Source: Bacteroidaceae bacterium
GTDB lineage: Bacteria; Bacteroidota; Bacteroidia; Bacteroidales; Bacteroidaceae
Assembly (NCBI GenBank): GCA_017555875.1
Contig: JAFZFN010000018.1
Location: 40,792-104,791 of the forward strand
Length of the DNA stretch: 64,000 nt
Direction of reading: 5' to 3'
The position numbers were made by a program, and so were the translations under genes. This document shows, one piece after another, positions 6,433-15,036 of the stretch. The notes beneath the pieces are model-generated. The model had not been told where the DNA came from and did no database searches. It was given only the letters and a program-made list of their open reading frames with translations. How positions within the stretch are numbered: position 1 is the stretch's first letter; the number at the start of each line of letters is the position of its first letter.

Positions 6433-9330
6433 CTAATAATCGTTTTTCTCCTCTTTCTTGCCACACAGGCTGAGAAACTTGCAGTACTTGCAGGCTGAGT
6501 CTGTGGTGGCTGCCGTGTAGGGCACGTCGCTATTGAAGATCTCTTCGATGAGGGCATGGAGCTGCTCACCGAACTCGTCGTAGTAGTCGCTGAAGTCGCT
6601 CACGGGCTTCTTGTTCATCTCGATGTAGGGCTCGAAGTGCTCGTCGGCAGTCTCGCGTACGAAGAGCAGCGAGGGCGCTATGCGGTCATACTCCCCACAC
6701 ATGAGATAGGCATAGTAGAAGGTCTGGAACACCTTGCCGTAGTCCTTGTCACCACTGCGTGTGAAGAGCTCCTCGACGCTCTTGATGCCACTGATCTTCT
6801 TGAGTGTGCCGCCGGTCTTGTAGTCGATGATGCGTGTCACCTCTCGCCCATCAGTGCCTTGCTTGCTATCGATGCGGTCGATGATGCCTCCGAGGCGCAC
6901 CTCGACGGGAGTGCCATGGCTATTGATGGTGTAGCGCTTCTCGACCTTCTTCTCACTCGCTATGTAGCGGAAGGGAGTGCGGTTGTGGTCGATGCGTAGC
7001 AGCTTGGTGAGGTAGTTGATGATGACGCTGCGCACGATGAGCTGCGTGCCGTTGTAGTGGAGCGGAGCATCGGGGGTGATGTGGAAGAACTCGGTGCGGA
7101 AGGCCGTGTCGACGTAGTGCTCGATGAGGGGCTTGTCGTCGAGCAGGGCCTTGATGTCGGTACCACGGATGATGTCGTTGCGTTGGGTGAGCTTCTCATA
7201 GGCCAGCTCGGCACTCTTGTGGAAGATGGTGCCTAGGGTGGCCGTGTTGATGTCGGTGTCGACCTCCTCGGGTGGGTTGAATCCCTCGACATGGGCAAGG
7301 TAGAACTTGAGGCGGCAGTCGAGGTAGTCGTTGAGTGCCGAGGGTGATAGGCGATGGGCATACTTGTCGTTGCCACAACCAAAGTGCTCCTGCAGCTTGC
7401 GACGCGTCTCGGCCGTCTGCTCTATGACGGGCGCCTCGTGTTGCAGCGATACCGAGGGCGAATGGAGCTCCCATGGTGTGAGCTTGCCAGGAAACTCTAC
7501 CTGAAGCTGCATGATGTAGCGCGAGGGCTCCTGCTTGTTGAGTCCGTCGGTACCATTATTATATACGATGGTGACCCTCTCGGCTCGTTGTATCATGCGG
7601 TAGAAGTAGTAGGCATAGACGGCATTCTGACGCTGTATGGTGTTCATGCCGAAGGCTTCGCGTAGGTTATGCGGGATGAATGAGGACTCGCTGCTCGAGC
7701 GGGGGAGCTTGCCCTCGTTGGTGGAGAGGAGGATGAGGTGGCGGAAGTCGAGGTTGCGGGTCTCGAGTACGCCCATCACCTGCAGACCGATGGCTGGCTC
7801 GCCATGGAAGGGGATGGAGATCTGTGTGAGCATGCGTAGCATGAGGCGCACCAGTGTCTTGGTGCCTATCTTCAGGATGCCCTCTTCGGTGAGGCTCTTG
7901 AAGCTGCTTATCGTGCGGTGGAGCTGGAAGAGGGCCTCCTTGCTTAGCTGAGCCAGATGATCCTTTTCGTCGCTCGACACAAACAGGCGGCCGGCATCGC
8001 TGATCAGTGCGCTCAGTATGGCCAGCAGCTGGGTGTTGTCGGTGGGGCGAGTGAGCAGGGCCTGGAGCTTGGGGTCACGGATGGAGTATTCGCTGGGGGC
8101 GATATAGATGCGTTTGCTCTGCAGCCAGTCGCGTTGTAGCTGTCGGGCCTCGGTGTAAAGCTGCAGGATGTAGGGATGACTGAGAAGTGTTGTCAGCATG
8201 GCTAGCGCATACATGTGCTGGGTGTCGTCGTATCCCTTGGTGTGCAGGTTGAGGTAGGCGTTGACAAGCGTGTAGGGAGCCGTCTGCGTGAGCTTGAAGC
8301 CCATGGTGATGTTCACGTTCTTCACCTTCTCGCTGGGCAGGGCGTGGAGCACGGGATGGGCGATGTCTTCGTTGCAGAGCACCACGGCGGTGTCTTGCTC
8401 CTGCTTGGTGATGTTATCGGTGAGCCAGGTGTGCAGGTAGCGGGCCTGGGCATTGTCGGTCGAGGCACTGATGTAGTGTATCTCGGGCAGGTGGCGCAGG
8501 TTGTCGTAGAGAGACTCGTCGGTGAGCGTGTTGCCATAGCGGGCGATGTTTTCACGTACGAAGGTGCCTGCCTCGTGCTGCGCGTTGTCCTTATAGTAGT
8601 TGTCGTAGTCCCAATAGAACAGGGCCTTGCCGCTATCCTTGAGGTGGGTGAAGAGCTGCTGCTCTACCTTGTTCAGTACGTTGAAGCCCACGATGACGTA
8701 GCGCTCGTAGGGGAGCTTCGAGGGGTCAAAATGCTCGATGGCATCGCGATACATCATGCCCTCATAGGCTAGGCCCTGGCTGTGCAGTGTGGTGCGTAGC
8801 TTGGCGTAGATGTCGCCCATCACCTGCCATAGTCCGATGAAGCGCTGCTTCAGCTCGGTGCGCTCGGCGGTGTTGTGCAGACCGCTGAAGAATTGGCTCA
8901 GGAGCGCCTTCTGCTCATCGCTGAGGTAGTCAAACTGGCTCTCGAGGTCCTTGATATCGGCAAGGTTGACAAAGAGGCGGCTGGCCTCGACGAGATTCTT
9001 GTCGATGTCGTCAAAGTCGGAGAGCATCAGCTCGCCCCAGAAGTAGAAGTCGTCGAGCGGCTCGGTGCTCTTCGTCAGGCTACAGAAGATCTCGTGGAGA
9101 AGACAGATGGTGCGTATGGACGACTCCTTGGAGAGTGACGATTGGCTGGCAAACAGCTCGTCCACCGAGAGGTAGGAGGGTGACCAGATGGGGTGGCCGG
9201 CACACTCGTAGAGGTAGCGGTCCATCCACAGACCTGCACGCTTGCCAGGGAAGATTACTGCTACGCGGCTCTGGTCATCGCCAAAGCGCTCATAGAGGTC
9301 GCGGGCTACTGCTTGAAGGAAAGGGGTCAT
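6433..9330 (-). CDS. AddB-like PD-(D/E)XK nuclease with predicted Fe-S cluster
   Basis: 965 residues, the usual size of the Bacteroidetes AddB/RexB-like proteins. The N-terminal half is helicase-like (RVAVIFPGKRAGLWMDRYL, a degenerate Walker A; FEHLILLSTNEGKLPR-like motif present as FRHLILLSTNEGKLPRSS). The C-terminal third is a RecB-type nuclease: SPSALNDYLDCRLKFYL, GIIDRIDS and IIDYKTGG (catalytic Asp and Lys). One Cys in YLDC plus three in CKYCKFLSLC match the four ligands of a 4Fe-4S nuclease. AddB pairs with the AddA helicase-nuclease in double-strand break processing; no addA is adjacent, so the pairing is inferred. Confidence 0.83.
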   Translation of the reverse strand: MTPFLQAVARDLYERFGDDQSRVAVIFPGKRAGLWMDRYLYECAGHPIWSPSYLSVDELFASQSSLSKESSIRTICLLHEIFCSLTKSTEPLDDFYFWGELMLSDFDDIDKNLVEASRLFVNLADIKDLESQFDYLSDEQKALLSQFFSGLHNTAERTELKQRFIGLWQVMGDIYAKLRTTLHSQGLAYEGMMYRDAIEHFDPSKLPYERYVIVGFNVLNKVEQQLFTHLKDSGKALFYWDYDNYYKDNAQHEAGTFVRENIARYGNTLTDESLYDNLRHLPEIHYISASTDNAQARYLHTWLTDNITKQEQDTAVVLCNEDIAHPVLHALPSEKVKNVNITMGFKLTQTAPYTLVNAYLNLHTKGYDDTQHMYALAMLTTLLSHPYILQLYTEARQLQRDWLQSKRIYIAPSEYSIRDPKLQALLTRPTDNTQLLAILSALISDAGRLFVSSDEKDHLAQLSKEALFQLHRTISSFKSLTEEGILKIGTKTLVRLMLRMLTQISIPFHGEPAIGLQVMGVLETRNLDFRHLILLSTNEGKLPRSSSESSFIPHNLREAFGMNTIQRQNAVYAYYFYRMIQRAERVTIVYNNGTDGLNKQEPSRYIMQLQVEFPGKLTPWELHSPSVSLQHEAPVIEQTAETRRKLQEHFGCGNDKYAHRLSPSALNDYLDCRLKFYLAHVEGFNPPEEVDTDINTATLGTIFHKSAELAYEKLTQRNDIIRGTDIKALLDDKPLIEHYVDTAFRTEFFHITPDAPLHYNGTQLIVRSVIINYLTKLLRIDHNRTPFRYIASEKKVEKRYTINSHGTPVEVRLGGIIDRIDSKQGTDGREVTRIIDYKTGGTLKKISGIKSVEELFTRSGDKDYGKVFQTFYYAYLMCGEYDRIAPSLLFVRETADEHFEPYIEMNKKPVSDFSDYYDEFGEQLHALIEEIFNSDVPYTAATTDSACKYCKFLSLCGKKEEKNDY

Positions 9331-9358
9331 AGGGTGTTTTGGTGCTTTCGATTAGGGA

Positions 9359-10504
9359 TTAATGTTTCTGTTGCTTGGGAGCCGGAGCGTCGGGAAAACT
9401 GCTCTTGATCTTGTCTACCACCTCTAGCTCATCGTCGGTGATGGAGAGCATAAGGTTGCGGTAGCGACCTTGGTCGACAAGGTGCTGCAACAAGGGATAC
9501 ACGGGCATCTCGTGCATCCAGTAGTCTGTGCCAAGGAAGATCATCGGGCTGGCATACCCGAAGCTCAGGTAGTGGTTTTGCACTGCGTCTTGGAAGATCT
9601 CTTGCATCGTGCCCGCACTGCCCGGTGAGTAGACTATGCCTCCCTTGGCTATGGTGAGGATGCCATCTTCGCGCAGCGCATTCTCGAAGTACTTGGCGAT
9701 GTGGGTGGCAAAGGGGGTGGCAGGCTCGTGTCCGTAGAGCCAGGTGGGTACGCCAAGACTCACGTAGCGCGGAGAAGGGAACTGCTGACGCACACGGAAG
9801 GCGGTGTCGAGCCACAGGGGGTCCTTGAAGGAGGGGGCGGGAGACAGCATCGCCAGGGCTTGAGAGAGCTCTTCGGCACTGCGCCCAGCCATCCAAGCAC
9901 CCAGATGGGTGGCCTCCATGGCTCCGGGGCCTCCTCCGCTCACCATGAGGTAGCCCTCTTCGGTGAGCCGCTTGCTCAGCGAGGCTATGCGATGGTAGGC
10001 GGGGTCGGTACGCAACAGGCCGTGGCCGCCCATGATGCCCACGATGTGGCGCTCGTCATACTGCGACAGCATCTCCTGCAAGGCATCGCTCATGGCGTGG
10101 TCGTGCAGGGTGCGCGCTAGCGTCTCCTTGATGTCGGTAGCTACCTTGCCCTTGTCGAGGTAGTGGGCATAGACCTTGTAGTCGAAGCACTCGTGGTAGC
10201 TCTCGGGATGACCCACATGGTAGTTGTCGTAGAGCGACTCGGCCGTGTACAGCGCATTGCGAAAACAGTTGTAGGGCACGTCGATGTGGGAAAACACAAG
10301 GCTGCTCTTGTCTATCTGGATACGCATGGGACGAGTCAGCGTACAGCCCATGAAGAGGCAGTCGTAGTAACGGGCCGTGTAGCCCTCCTCGGCCAAGGCT
10401 GTGAAGTCCATATCCTGAAATGCGCAACGCTCGATGCGCTCCTCGCGCTGGAGCATCTCGCGCAACTCGTCGATGGAGGCAATCTCGTGGTAATGATTGG
10501 GCAT
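9359..10504 (-). CDS. LOG-family nucleotide-binding protein (possible nucleotide nucleosidase)
   Basis: 381 residues. The Rossmann-like LOG core carries VGIMGGHGLLR, VSGGGPGAMEATHLGAW and the signature SPGSAGTMQEIFQDA, the local form of PGGxGTxxE. LOG proteins hydrolyse nucleoside 5'-monophosphates to free base and ribose phosphate; they were long misannotated as lysine decarboxylases. About 130 extra N-terminal residues (YHEIASIDELREMLQREERIERC...) precede the core, as in the long Bacteroidetes version. It lies 28 nt upstream of the AddB-like gene on the same strand, so the two may be co-transcribed. Confidence 0.8.
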   Translation of the reverse strand: MPNHYHEIASIDELREMLQREERIERCAFQDMDFTALAEEGYTARYYDCLFMGCTLTRPMRIQIDKSSLVFSHIDVPYNCFRNALYTAESLYDNYHVGHPESYHECFDYKVYAHYLDKGKVATDIKETLARTLHDHAMSDALQEMLSQYDERHIVGIMGGHGLLRTDPAYHRIASLSKRLTEEGYLMVSGGGPGAMEATHLGAWMAGRSAEELSQALAMLSPAPSFKDPLWLDTAFRVRQQFPSPRYVSLGVPTWLYGHEPATPFATHIAKYFENALREDGILTIAKGGIVYSPGSAGTMQEIFQDAVQNHYLSFGYASPMIFLGTDYWMHEMPVYPLLQHLVDQGRYRNLMLSITDDELEVVDKIKSSFPDAPAPKQQKH

Positions 10505-10553
10505 AAGCTCAAAATTTTTCGTAAAGATAGTAATAATTTTGGGATATAATGCG

Positions 10554-10561
10554 TACCTTTG
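10554..10561 (+). promoter_or_regulatory. -7 box TACCTTTG
   Basis: TAnnTTTG match 37 nt before the start of the secreted 240-residue protein. Confidence 0.55.
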
Positions 10562-10597
10562 TCAACATATTACAAAACAATCCAAAAAAACTAGCCT

Positions 10598-11320
10598 ATG
10601 AAACAACGACTACTCATCATGATGGCAGCACTTGCAATGGTAGCGACTAATGCTACAGCACAGCAATCTGCACAAGTGAAGAAGGCGGACTATCCCTTCG
10701 AACTCACAACCGACGCTGCTCAACCTATCCTTTATTATATATTTAGCGGTCGCGACAGCAATGGAGGCGCCGAGCTCACCTACGTGTTTGCCAACGAGGT
10801 GCCCTGGGGTGGCACGGAAAACAAGTTGCAGATCGTGCGTCAAGACCCTCGCATCTTCCCCAATCAGCTGTGGTACTTCATGGAGGCCGAGGAGGGTGTC
10901 ATGATCGTCTCTGCCGAAGATGACCGCATGATTACTGTGGCGTCTACGGCCGATGCTCCCAAGAGCATACAGATGCAGACGGCCGAGGAGCGCACCAACG
11001 ACTATTACATCTGGACACTCGACCTCACCGACGGCTGCTACGCTTTCCGCACATCGGATGGCAAGAGCTACCTCAGCCACAATGGTAACTGGCAGACAGC
11101 AGGTCCGCAGATGGGACTCTACAATGCCAATGGAAGCAAGGACGAGGGCTCACGCGTGTTCTTCGAGGCATTGGCACCGGAGAACTATCCCGCAGGCATC
11201 ACCGCTCCCAGCATCAAGGCTGAGAATGAGGTAATCTACACCATCACAGGTCAGCGCATCAGTAGCATCACAGCACCTGGTATCTACATCATTGGTGGCA
11301 AGAAGGCCATCGTGCGCTGA
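10598..11320 (+). CDS. Secreted trefoil-like protein with Bacteroidales C-terminal tail
   Basis: 240 residues. A signal peptide (LLIMMAALAMVATNATA) is followed by repeats resembling a ricin-type beta-trefoil: NQLWYFMEAEEGVMIVSAEDDRMITVAS and YYIWTLDL..CYAFRTSDGKSYLS (QxW-like units). The C-terminus YTITGQRISS...GIYIIGGKK is the common Prevotella-like secretion/sorting-type tail. No catalytic motif is visible, and the function is unknown; carbohydrate binding is inferred from the fold only. Similar trefoil-like units occur in the sulfatase and the GH2 enzyme of this window. Confidence 0.7.
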   Translation: MKQRLLIMMAALAMVATNATAQQSAQVKKADYPFELTTDAAQPILYYIFSGRDSNGGAELTYVFANEVPWGGTENKLQIVRQDPRIFPNQLWYFMEAEEGVMIVSAEDDRMITVASTADAPKSIQMQTAEERTNDYYIWTLDLTDGCYAFRTSDGKSYLSHNGNWQTAGPQMGLYNANGSKDEGSRVFFEALAPENYPAGITAPSIKAENEVIYTITGQRISSITAPGIYIIGGKKAIVR

Positions 11321-11374
11321 GTGGCCTTAGTGCAAGGGGGATAGCTCCCTGTGCAATGAAGGACAAAGAAAAAG

Positions 11375-11402
11375 AGAAGAGCATCTTTCAAGATGCTCTT
11401 CT
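11375..11402. terminator. Bidirectional terminator
   Basis: AAGAGCATCTT / AAGATGCTCTT with loop TC, extended by two pairs, flanked by A-rich and T-rich tails; it separates the convergent secreted-protein and ACT genes. Confidence 0.85.
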
Positions 11403-11435
11403 TCTTTATATATAATAAGGTGGTATAGCCTATAT

Positions 11436-11855
11436 TTATACAAGTTCCTTCTCAGAGATGAACGAGAGGCTGTTGAGGATGATAGCCTCGCGTGTGAGCT
11501 CGGGATTGTCGGTGCGGAACACCAGGATGCCCTTGCCGCCCAGGAGGAACGAGTACATGTAGGTGATGCCGATACCTGCATCGTGGAGCACCTTCACGGC
11601 ATCGGCCGCACGGCCAGGCTCATTGTCGAGCGTGATGGCAAACACATCGGACAGAGCGACCGAGATGCCGGCATCCTTCAGCACCTGATAGGCACGTGAG
11701 GGCTCCGAGCAGATGATGCGGTAGATACCATACTCTACGGTGTCAGCAATGGTGGAGGCCACGAGCTGTATCTGAGCCTCCTTGAAGAGTTCCAATACGC
11801 GGAGCAGCGTGCCCGCCTTGTTCTCTATGAAGATAGATAATTGATGGATGGTCAT
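11436..11855 (-). CDS. Tandem ACT-domain protein
   Basis: 139 residues forming two ACT domains (HQLSIFIENKAGTLLRVLELF and FAITLDNEPGRAADAVKVLHDAG), the ligand-sensing fold of amino-acid regulated proteins. No catalytic domain is attached. It lies 39 nt downstream of the PaaK-like ligase on the same strand, a pairing common in Bacteroidetes and other anaerobes. A role sensing an aromatic amino acid or modulating the ligase is inferred from that pairing. Confidence 0.85.
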   Translation of the reverse strand: MTIHQLSIFIENKAGTLLRVLELFKEAQIQLVASTIADTVEYGIYRIICSEPSRAYQVLKDAGISVALSDVFAITLDNEPGRAADAVKVLHDAGIGITYMYSFLLGGKGILVFRTDNPELTREAIILNSLSFISEKELV

Positions 11856-11894
11856 AAGTCTTTAGGTGTTTAATAGTAGGGATGCTACTAATGG

Positions 11895-13190
11895 TTAAAA
11901 TGTCTTTCTCATGTCTTTCACTCTCACTGCCTTGCCCTCGGCTACGGGGAGTGTGCCCTTGGGGACAAGCTTCACGTAGGGGGTCACGAGGATCTCGTCC
12001 TTGAGCTGGCGGGTAATCTCACGAGTCAGCGAGTGCAGGCGAGCGTAGTCGTCGGTGAAGAGATTCTCGAGCTCTACCTCTACGATCATCTCATCGTTGG
12101 AGTCTTGTGTCTGCAGTGTGATGAGATAGTTGGTCGACAGCTCCTTGAACTGCATGAGGATGGTCTCGATCTGTATGGGGAAGATGTTGACACCCTTGAG
12201 GATGATCATGTCGTCGCTACGGCCCTTCATGCGGTCGAGACGCTTGTGCTGACGTCCACAGGGACATTCGCCAGGGAGTATGCGTGTGAGGTCTCGTGTG
12301 CGGTAGCGCAGGAGCGGCATAGCTTCTCGATTGATGGTCGTGAGCACCAGTTCGCCCACCTCGCCTTCGGGGACAGGCTGCAGGGTCTCGGGGTCGATGA
12401 TCTCGACGATATAGTAGTCTTCCCAGATGTGCAGTCCGTTCTGCTCTTGACACTCGAATGCCACTCCAGGTCCACACATCTCCGACATGCCGAACGAGTT
12501 GTAGGCCTTCACACCCATCATCTCCTCGATGCGTCGGCGCTGCTCCTCAGAGTGGGGCTCTGCACCGATGACCAGTGTGCGCAGCTTGGTGTCGCGACGT
12601 GGGTCTATGCCCATCTCCTCCATCACCTCATACATGCGGGTCACATAGCTCGGTATGGCATGCAGGGCTGTGGTGCCAAAGTCGGTGATGAACTTCAGCT
12701 GGCGCTTGGTGTTGCCCGCGGCTGCAGGCACGGTGAGCATGCCCAGTCGCTCGGCTCCATACTGGAATCCCAGTCCGCCGGTAAACATGCCATAGCCCGA
12801 TGAGTTCTGGAACACATCGTTGGGACGCAGCCCCACCATGTGGAGGCAACGTGCTACAGCATTGGCCCACTCGTCAAGGTCGCGCTGAGAGTGGAGCACC
12901 ACCGTGGGGTTGCCCGTCGTGCCACTCGATGAGTGTAGTCTCACCACCTTATCCATAGACACCGACGCCAATCCGTAGGGATAGTTGTCGCGCAGGTCCT
13001 GCTTCGTGGTGAAGGGTATGCGCTGCAGGTCGTCCAACGAACGTATGTCTTGTGGGGTAAGACCCGCTTCCTCAAATCTCTTCTTGTAGAACGGAGAGTT
13101 CATGCAGTGCTTCACCGTCCATTGCAGACGCTCCAGTTGCAGTGCTTCGATCTGCGGTCTGCTCAATGTCTCTTCCTTGTGTAAGTACAT
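11895..13190 (-). CDS. Phenylacetate-CoA ligase family AMP-binding enzyme
   Basis: 431 residues, the usual PaaK length. The phosphate-binding loop HSSSGTTGNPT, the adenylation motif AYNSFGMSEMCGPG, YRTRDLTRILPGECPCGR and the C-terminal GRSDDMIILKGVNIFP and LVPKGTLPVAEGKAVRVKD motifs are all in place. It would activate an arylacetate such as phenylacetate or indoleacetate with ATP and CoA; in anaerobic gut bacteria this probably serves aromatic amino acid fermentation or reductive synthesis rather than aerobic degradation, as no other paa genes are here. It is first gene of a pair with the ACT protein. Confidence 0.88.
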   Translation of the reverse strand: MYLHKEETLSRPQIEALQLERLQWTVKHCMNSPFYKKRFEEAGLTPQDIRSLDDLQRIPFTTKQDLRDNYPYGLASVSMDKVVRLHSSSGTTGNPTVVLHSQRDLDEWANAVARCLHMVGLRPNDVFQNSSGYGMFTGGLGFQYGAERLGMLTVPAAAGNTKRQLKFITDFGTTALHAIPSYVTRMYEVMEEMGIDPRRDTKLRTLVIGAEPHSEEQRRRIEEMMGVKAYNSFGMSEMCGPGVAFECQEQNGLHIWEDYYIVEIIDPETLQPVPEGEVGELVLTTINREAMPLLRYRTRDLTRILPGECPCGRQHKRLDRMKGRSDDMIILKGVNIFPIQIETILMQFKELSTNYLITLQTQDSNDEMIVEVELENLFTDDYARLHSLTREITRQLKDEILVTPYVKLVPKGTLPVAEGKAVRVKDMRKTF

Positions 13191-13433
13191 ATTATCCTTA
13201 TTATACCTATTTATACTATGTGGAGCCTATCAGAGTCACGAGAGGGGGGATCCCCATGCCCGATTCTCTTTCTCTCCATCCCTTTTTATAACATCAATTT
13301 TCAGTTTCAAGCCGTAAAAGTACACACTTAATTTGGGGTATGCAAGCATGATACCAAAAAAATGTGACCACATGGGCTCTCCAGAGGAGTAGGGCACAGG
13401 TACTATTCCTTCCTATAGCAATGTTCATAAATC

Positions 13434-13567
13434 GGTTGGCATTGGCAACATCATCGGTTGTCACCGGTGGTGTCGATAGCGATTAAACTGGCATATTAAG
13501 GTGTAAAATTGTACAATAACCATATTAAAATTGTACAAATATCCACTCCAATATGCCAATGCCAACC
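13434..13567. repeat. 134-bp inverted repeat with nested arms and TTGTACAA dyads
   Basis: Outer arms GGTTGGCATTGGCA (13434-13447) and TGCCAATGCCAACC (13554-13567) are perfect. A second left arm TGGCATATT (13489-13497) pairs with AATATGCCA (13550-13558), overlapping the outer right arm. Inside, AAAATTGTACAA occurs at 13505 and 13527, 22 bp apart. Confidence 0.75.
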
Positions 13568-13760
13568 TATTTATAGACTTTATAATAAGGAGAAAACCCC
13601 CGCGACAGGCATCCCTAAGTCCATAATCTGTCGCAAACCATGTTTTTCAAGTCTCCAAAGACTTGCACAATATTTGAAAAGCTCTGCATGGCATTTGAAA
13701 TCCTCTGATGAGACAACCGGAAAGCTCCTCGAGATAAATCGCAAGGCTCCGTTATTTGCA

Positions 13761-13796
13761 ACGGAAGGCTCTGGCGGTTTTATTGGAGCCTTCCGT
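13761..13796. repeat. Hairpin ACGGAAGGCTC / GAGCCTTCCGT
   Basis: Perfect 11-bp stem with a 14-nt loop, far from either flanking gene end. It could be a terminator of an unannotated transcript or part of a small RNA; the strand is unknown. Confidence 0.55.
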
Positions 13797-14096
13797 CAGG
13801 AAAAATCTCTTTGTCCATTTTTCTTTTTCTCTTTATTGAAAAATCTTTTTCTCTTTATTCATTTTTCGTTTTCTGTTGTTGCAACCCGTTACGTTTATCT
13901 TTGTCTATGTCATCCTGAGCGAAGCGAACGGATCTCGCGCAGGGACTTAGCCGAGGCACTTTGCGAGTTGCTTCACAATGTTAATTGAGACACTTGTGCG
14001 GTAAAATAAATGGATGGGTAAACCTCTATATTGTCTCCAAAATTTTTCTATAAAGAAAAATTATAATCGACATTATGTTTAATTACGTTTACAGAA

Positions 14097-14115
14097 AGAG
14101 GGAGATAGTCCCTCT
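14097..14115 (-). terminator. Possible terminator of the nitroreductase gene
   Basis: AGAGGGA / TCCCTCT stem with a GATAG loop, about 80 nt after the stop on the minus strand, followed by TTTCTGT. Confidence 0.45.
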
Positions 14116-14192
14116 TATCTGCTGATATATAGCTTGTTGGCGCTTCATTGCGAAATTGATGCAATAATATAAGGTTATAATGTTCAGCGTTG

Positions 14193-14870
14193 TTAGTCTA
14201 CATACTGCACCTTGTTCCAGTCGCGTGGCTTTGCTGCTGGAGCCTCGTCGGGATAACCGAAGCCTACGCAAAGGCTGAGCTCATAGCCTTCGCTGAAACC
14301 GAGTTTCTCGACCAGCGGTTTGCACACGTCGTTGTCGGTGAGGAAACGCACGGGACTACCCAAGCAGATGGAGCCGATGCCCATGGACCATGCAGAGAGC
14401 ACCATGTTCTCGGCCAGCAGGCCACAATCGTAGGCTGAGAAGTCGTAGGCGGGGTCACGAGCGATGAACACCATGGTGGGAGCATCGCGGAAGCAGCCCT
14501 TGACCATCTCGGGATTGAGGTCGGGATGCCCCTTGGCCATAGCCTCGCGCATCTCGTCGAGCAGTTGGGGGTTGTCCACTACCCTCACCTCCCACGACTG
14601 CTTGTTCTGTCCGTTCGGTGCATTGATACCACATCGGAGGATGATGTCCATCTTGTCGCGCTCTACGGCTTGAGGCTTGTACTTACGGATGCTTCGGCGC
14701 TCCATGATGGTTGTAATGACTTGATTCTCTTGTGATTGTTGCTGTTCCCATGCCTCCATTGCCTCCATAAACACTGGTTCGAACTTCTCTTTGTCAGGTT
14801 CGTTTGGTTTTTGCTTACATCCTGCAAACAAGGCGCACAGGATGCCGAGGGTGATAATGCTTTTCTTCAT
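14193..14870 (-). CDS. Lipoprotein nitroreductase family protein
   Basis: 225 residues from the ATG at 14870. That start gives a clean lipoprotein signal (MKKSIITLGILCALFAGC, lipobox LFAGC); the longer open frame upstream would add 39 residues without a signal and would cross a TATCTTTG -7 box. The nitroreductase fold follows: IMERRSIRKYKPQAVERDKMDIIL, the FMN-contacting INAPNGQNKQSWEVRVV, DCGLLAENMVLSAWSMGIGSICLG, and the C-terminal GFGYPDEAPAAKPRDW. The enzyme should reduce nitro- or quinone-like compounds using FMN and NAD(P)H. A membrane-anchored, exported nitroreductase is unusual because reduced pyridine nucleotides are cytosolic; its electron donor is unclear. Confidence 0.83.
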   Translation of the reverse strand: MKKSIITLGILCALFAGCKQKPNEPDKEKFEPVFMEAMEAWEQQQSQENQVITTIMERRSIRKYKPQAVERDKMDIILRCGINAPNGQNKQSWEVRVVDNPQLLDEMREAMAKGHPDLNPEMVKGCFRDAPTMVFIARDPAYDFSAYDCGLLAENMVLSAWSMGIGSICLGSPVRFLTDNDVCKPLVEKLGFSEGYELSLCVGFGYPDEAPAAKPRDWNKVQYVD

Positions 14871-14910
14871 AGTCTTTGTTGTTTTTATAGTTTGTAGTTG
14901 ATTGAGATTG

Positions 14911-14918
14911 CAAAGATA
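14911..14918 (-). promoter_or_regulatory. -7 box TATCTTTG (minus strand)
   Basis: TAnnTTTG match about 41 nt upstream of the nitroreductase ATG; it supports the shorter start. Confidence 0.55.
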
Positions 14919-15036
14919 AGAAATCTGACCAAGAAACTGCTTGGGTTTTATTGTTAAAAGTTTAAGAGAAGCTATTAAAAAGTGCAAGAAGTTGTTTTTC
15001 AGTGTATTTGAGCTGCTTATTTTTATACTTCTGGTC

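Larger units (their letters stand above)
13191..14192. other. 1-kb gene-free stretch rich in inverted repeats
   Basis: A 159-codon frame (13509-13988) has no start context or family signature and crosses hairpins, so I treat the stretch as non-coding. Contents: a long inverted repeat 13434-13567 enclosing two TTGTACAA dyads, a 10-11 bp hairpin at 13761-13796, a CATCCTGAGCGAAGCGAACG motif at about 13911 that resembles a widespread bacterial interspersed repeat, and hairpins at 14041-14062 and 14097-14115. A small RNA here is possible but unproven. Confidence 0.5.

Noticed and set aside
9359..10504. Lysine decarboxylase annotation
   Set aside because: The PGGxGTxxE-type motif marks a LOG nucleotide-processing protein; the old lysine decarboxylase name is a known misannotation.
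13509..13988. 159-codon open frame in the gene-poor stretch
   Set aside because: Begins in the inverted repeat, crosses two hairpins, has no ribosome site and no recognisable fold.
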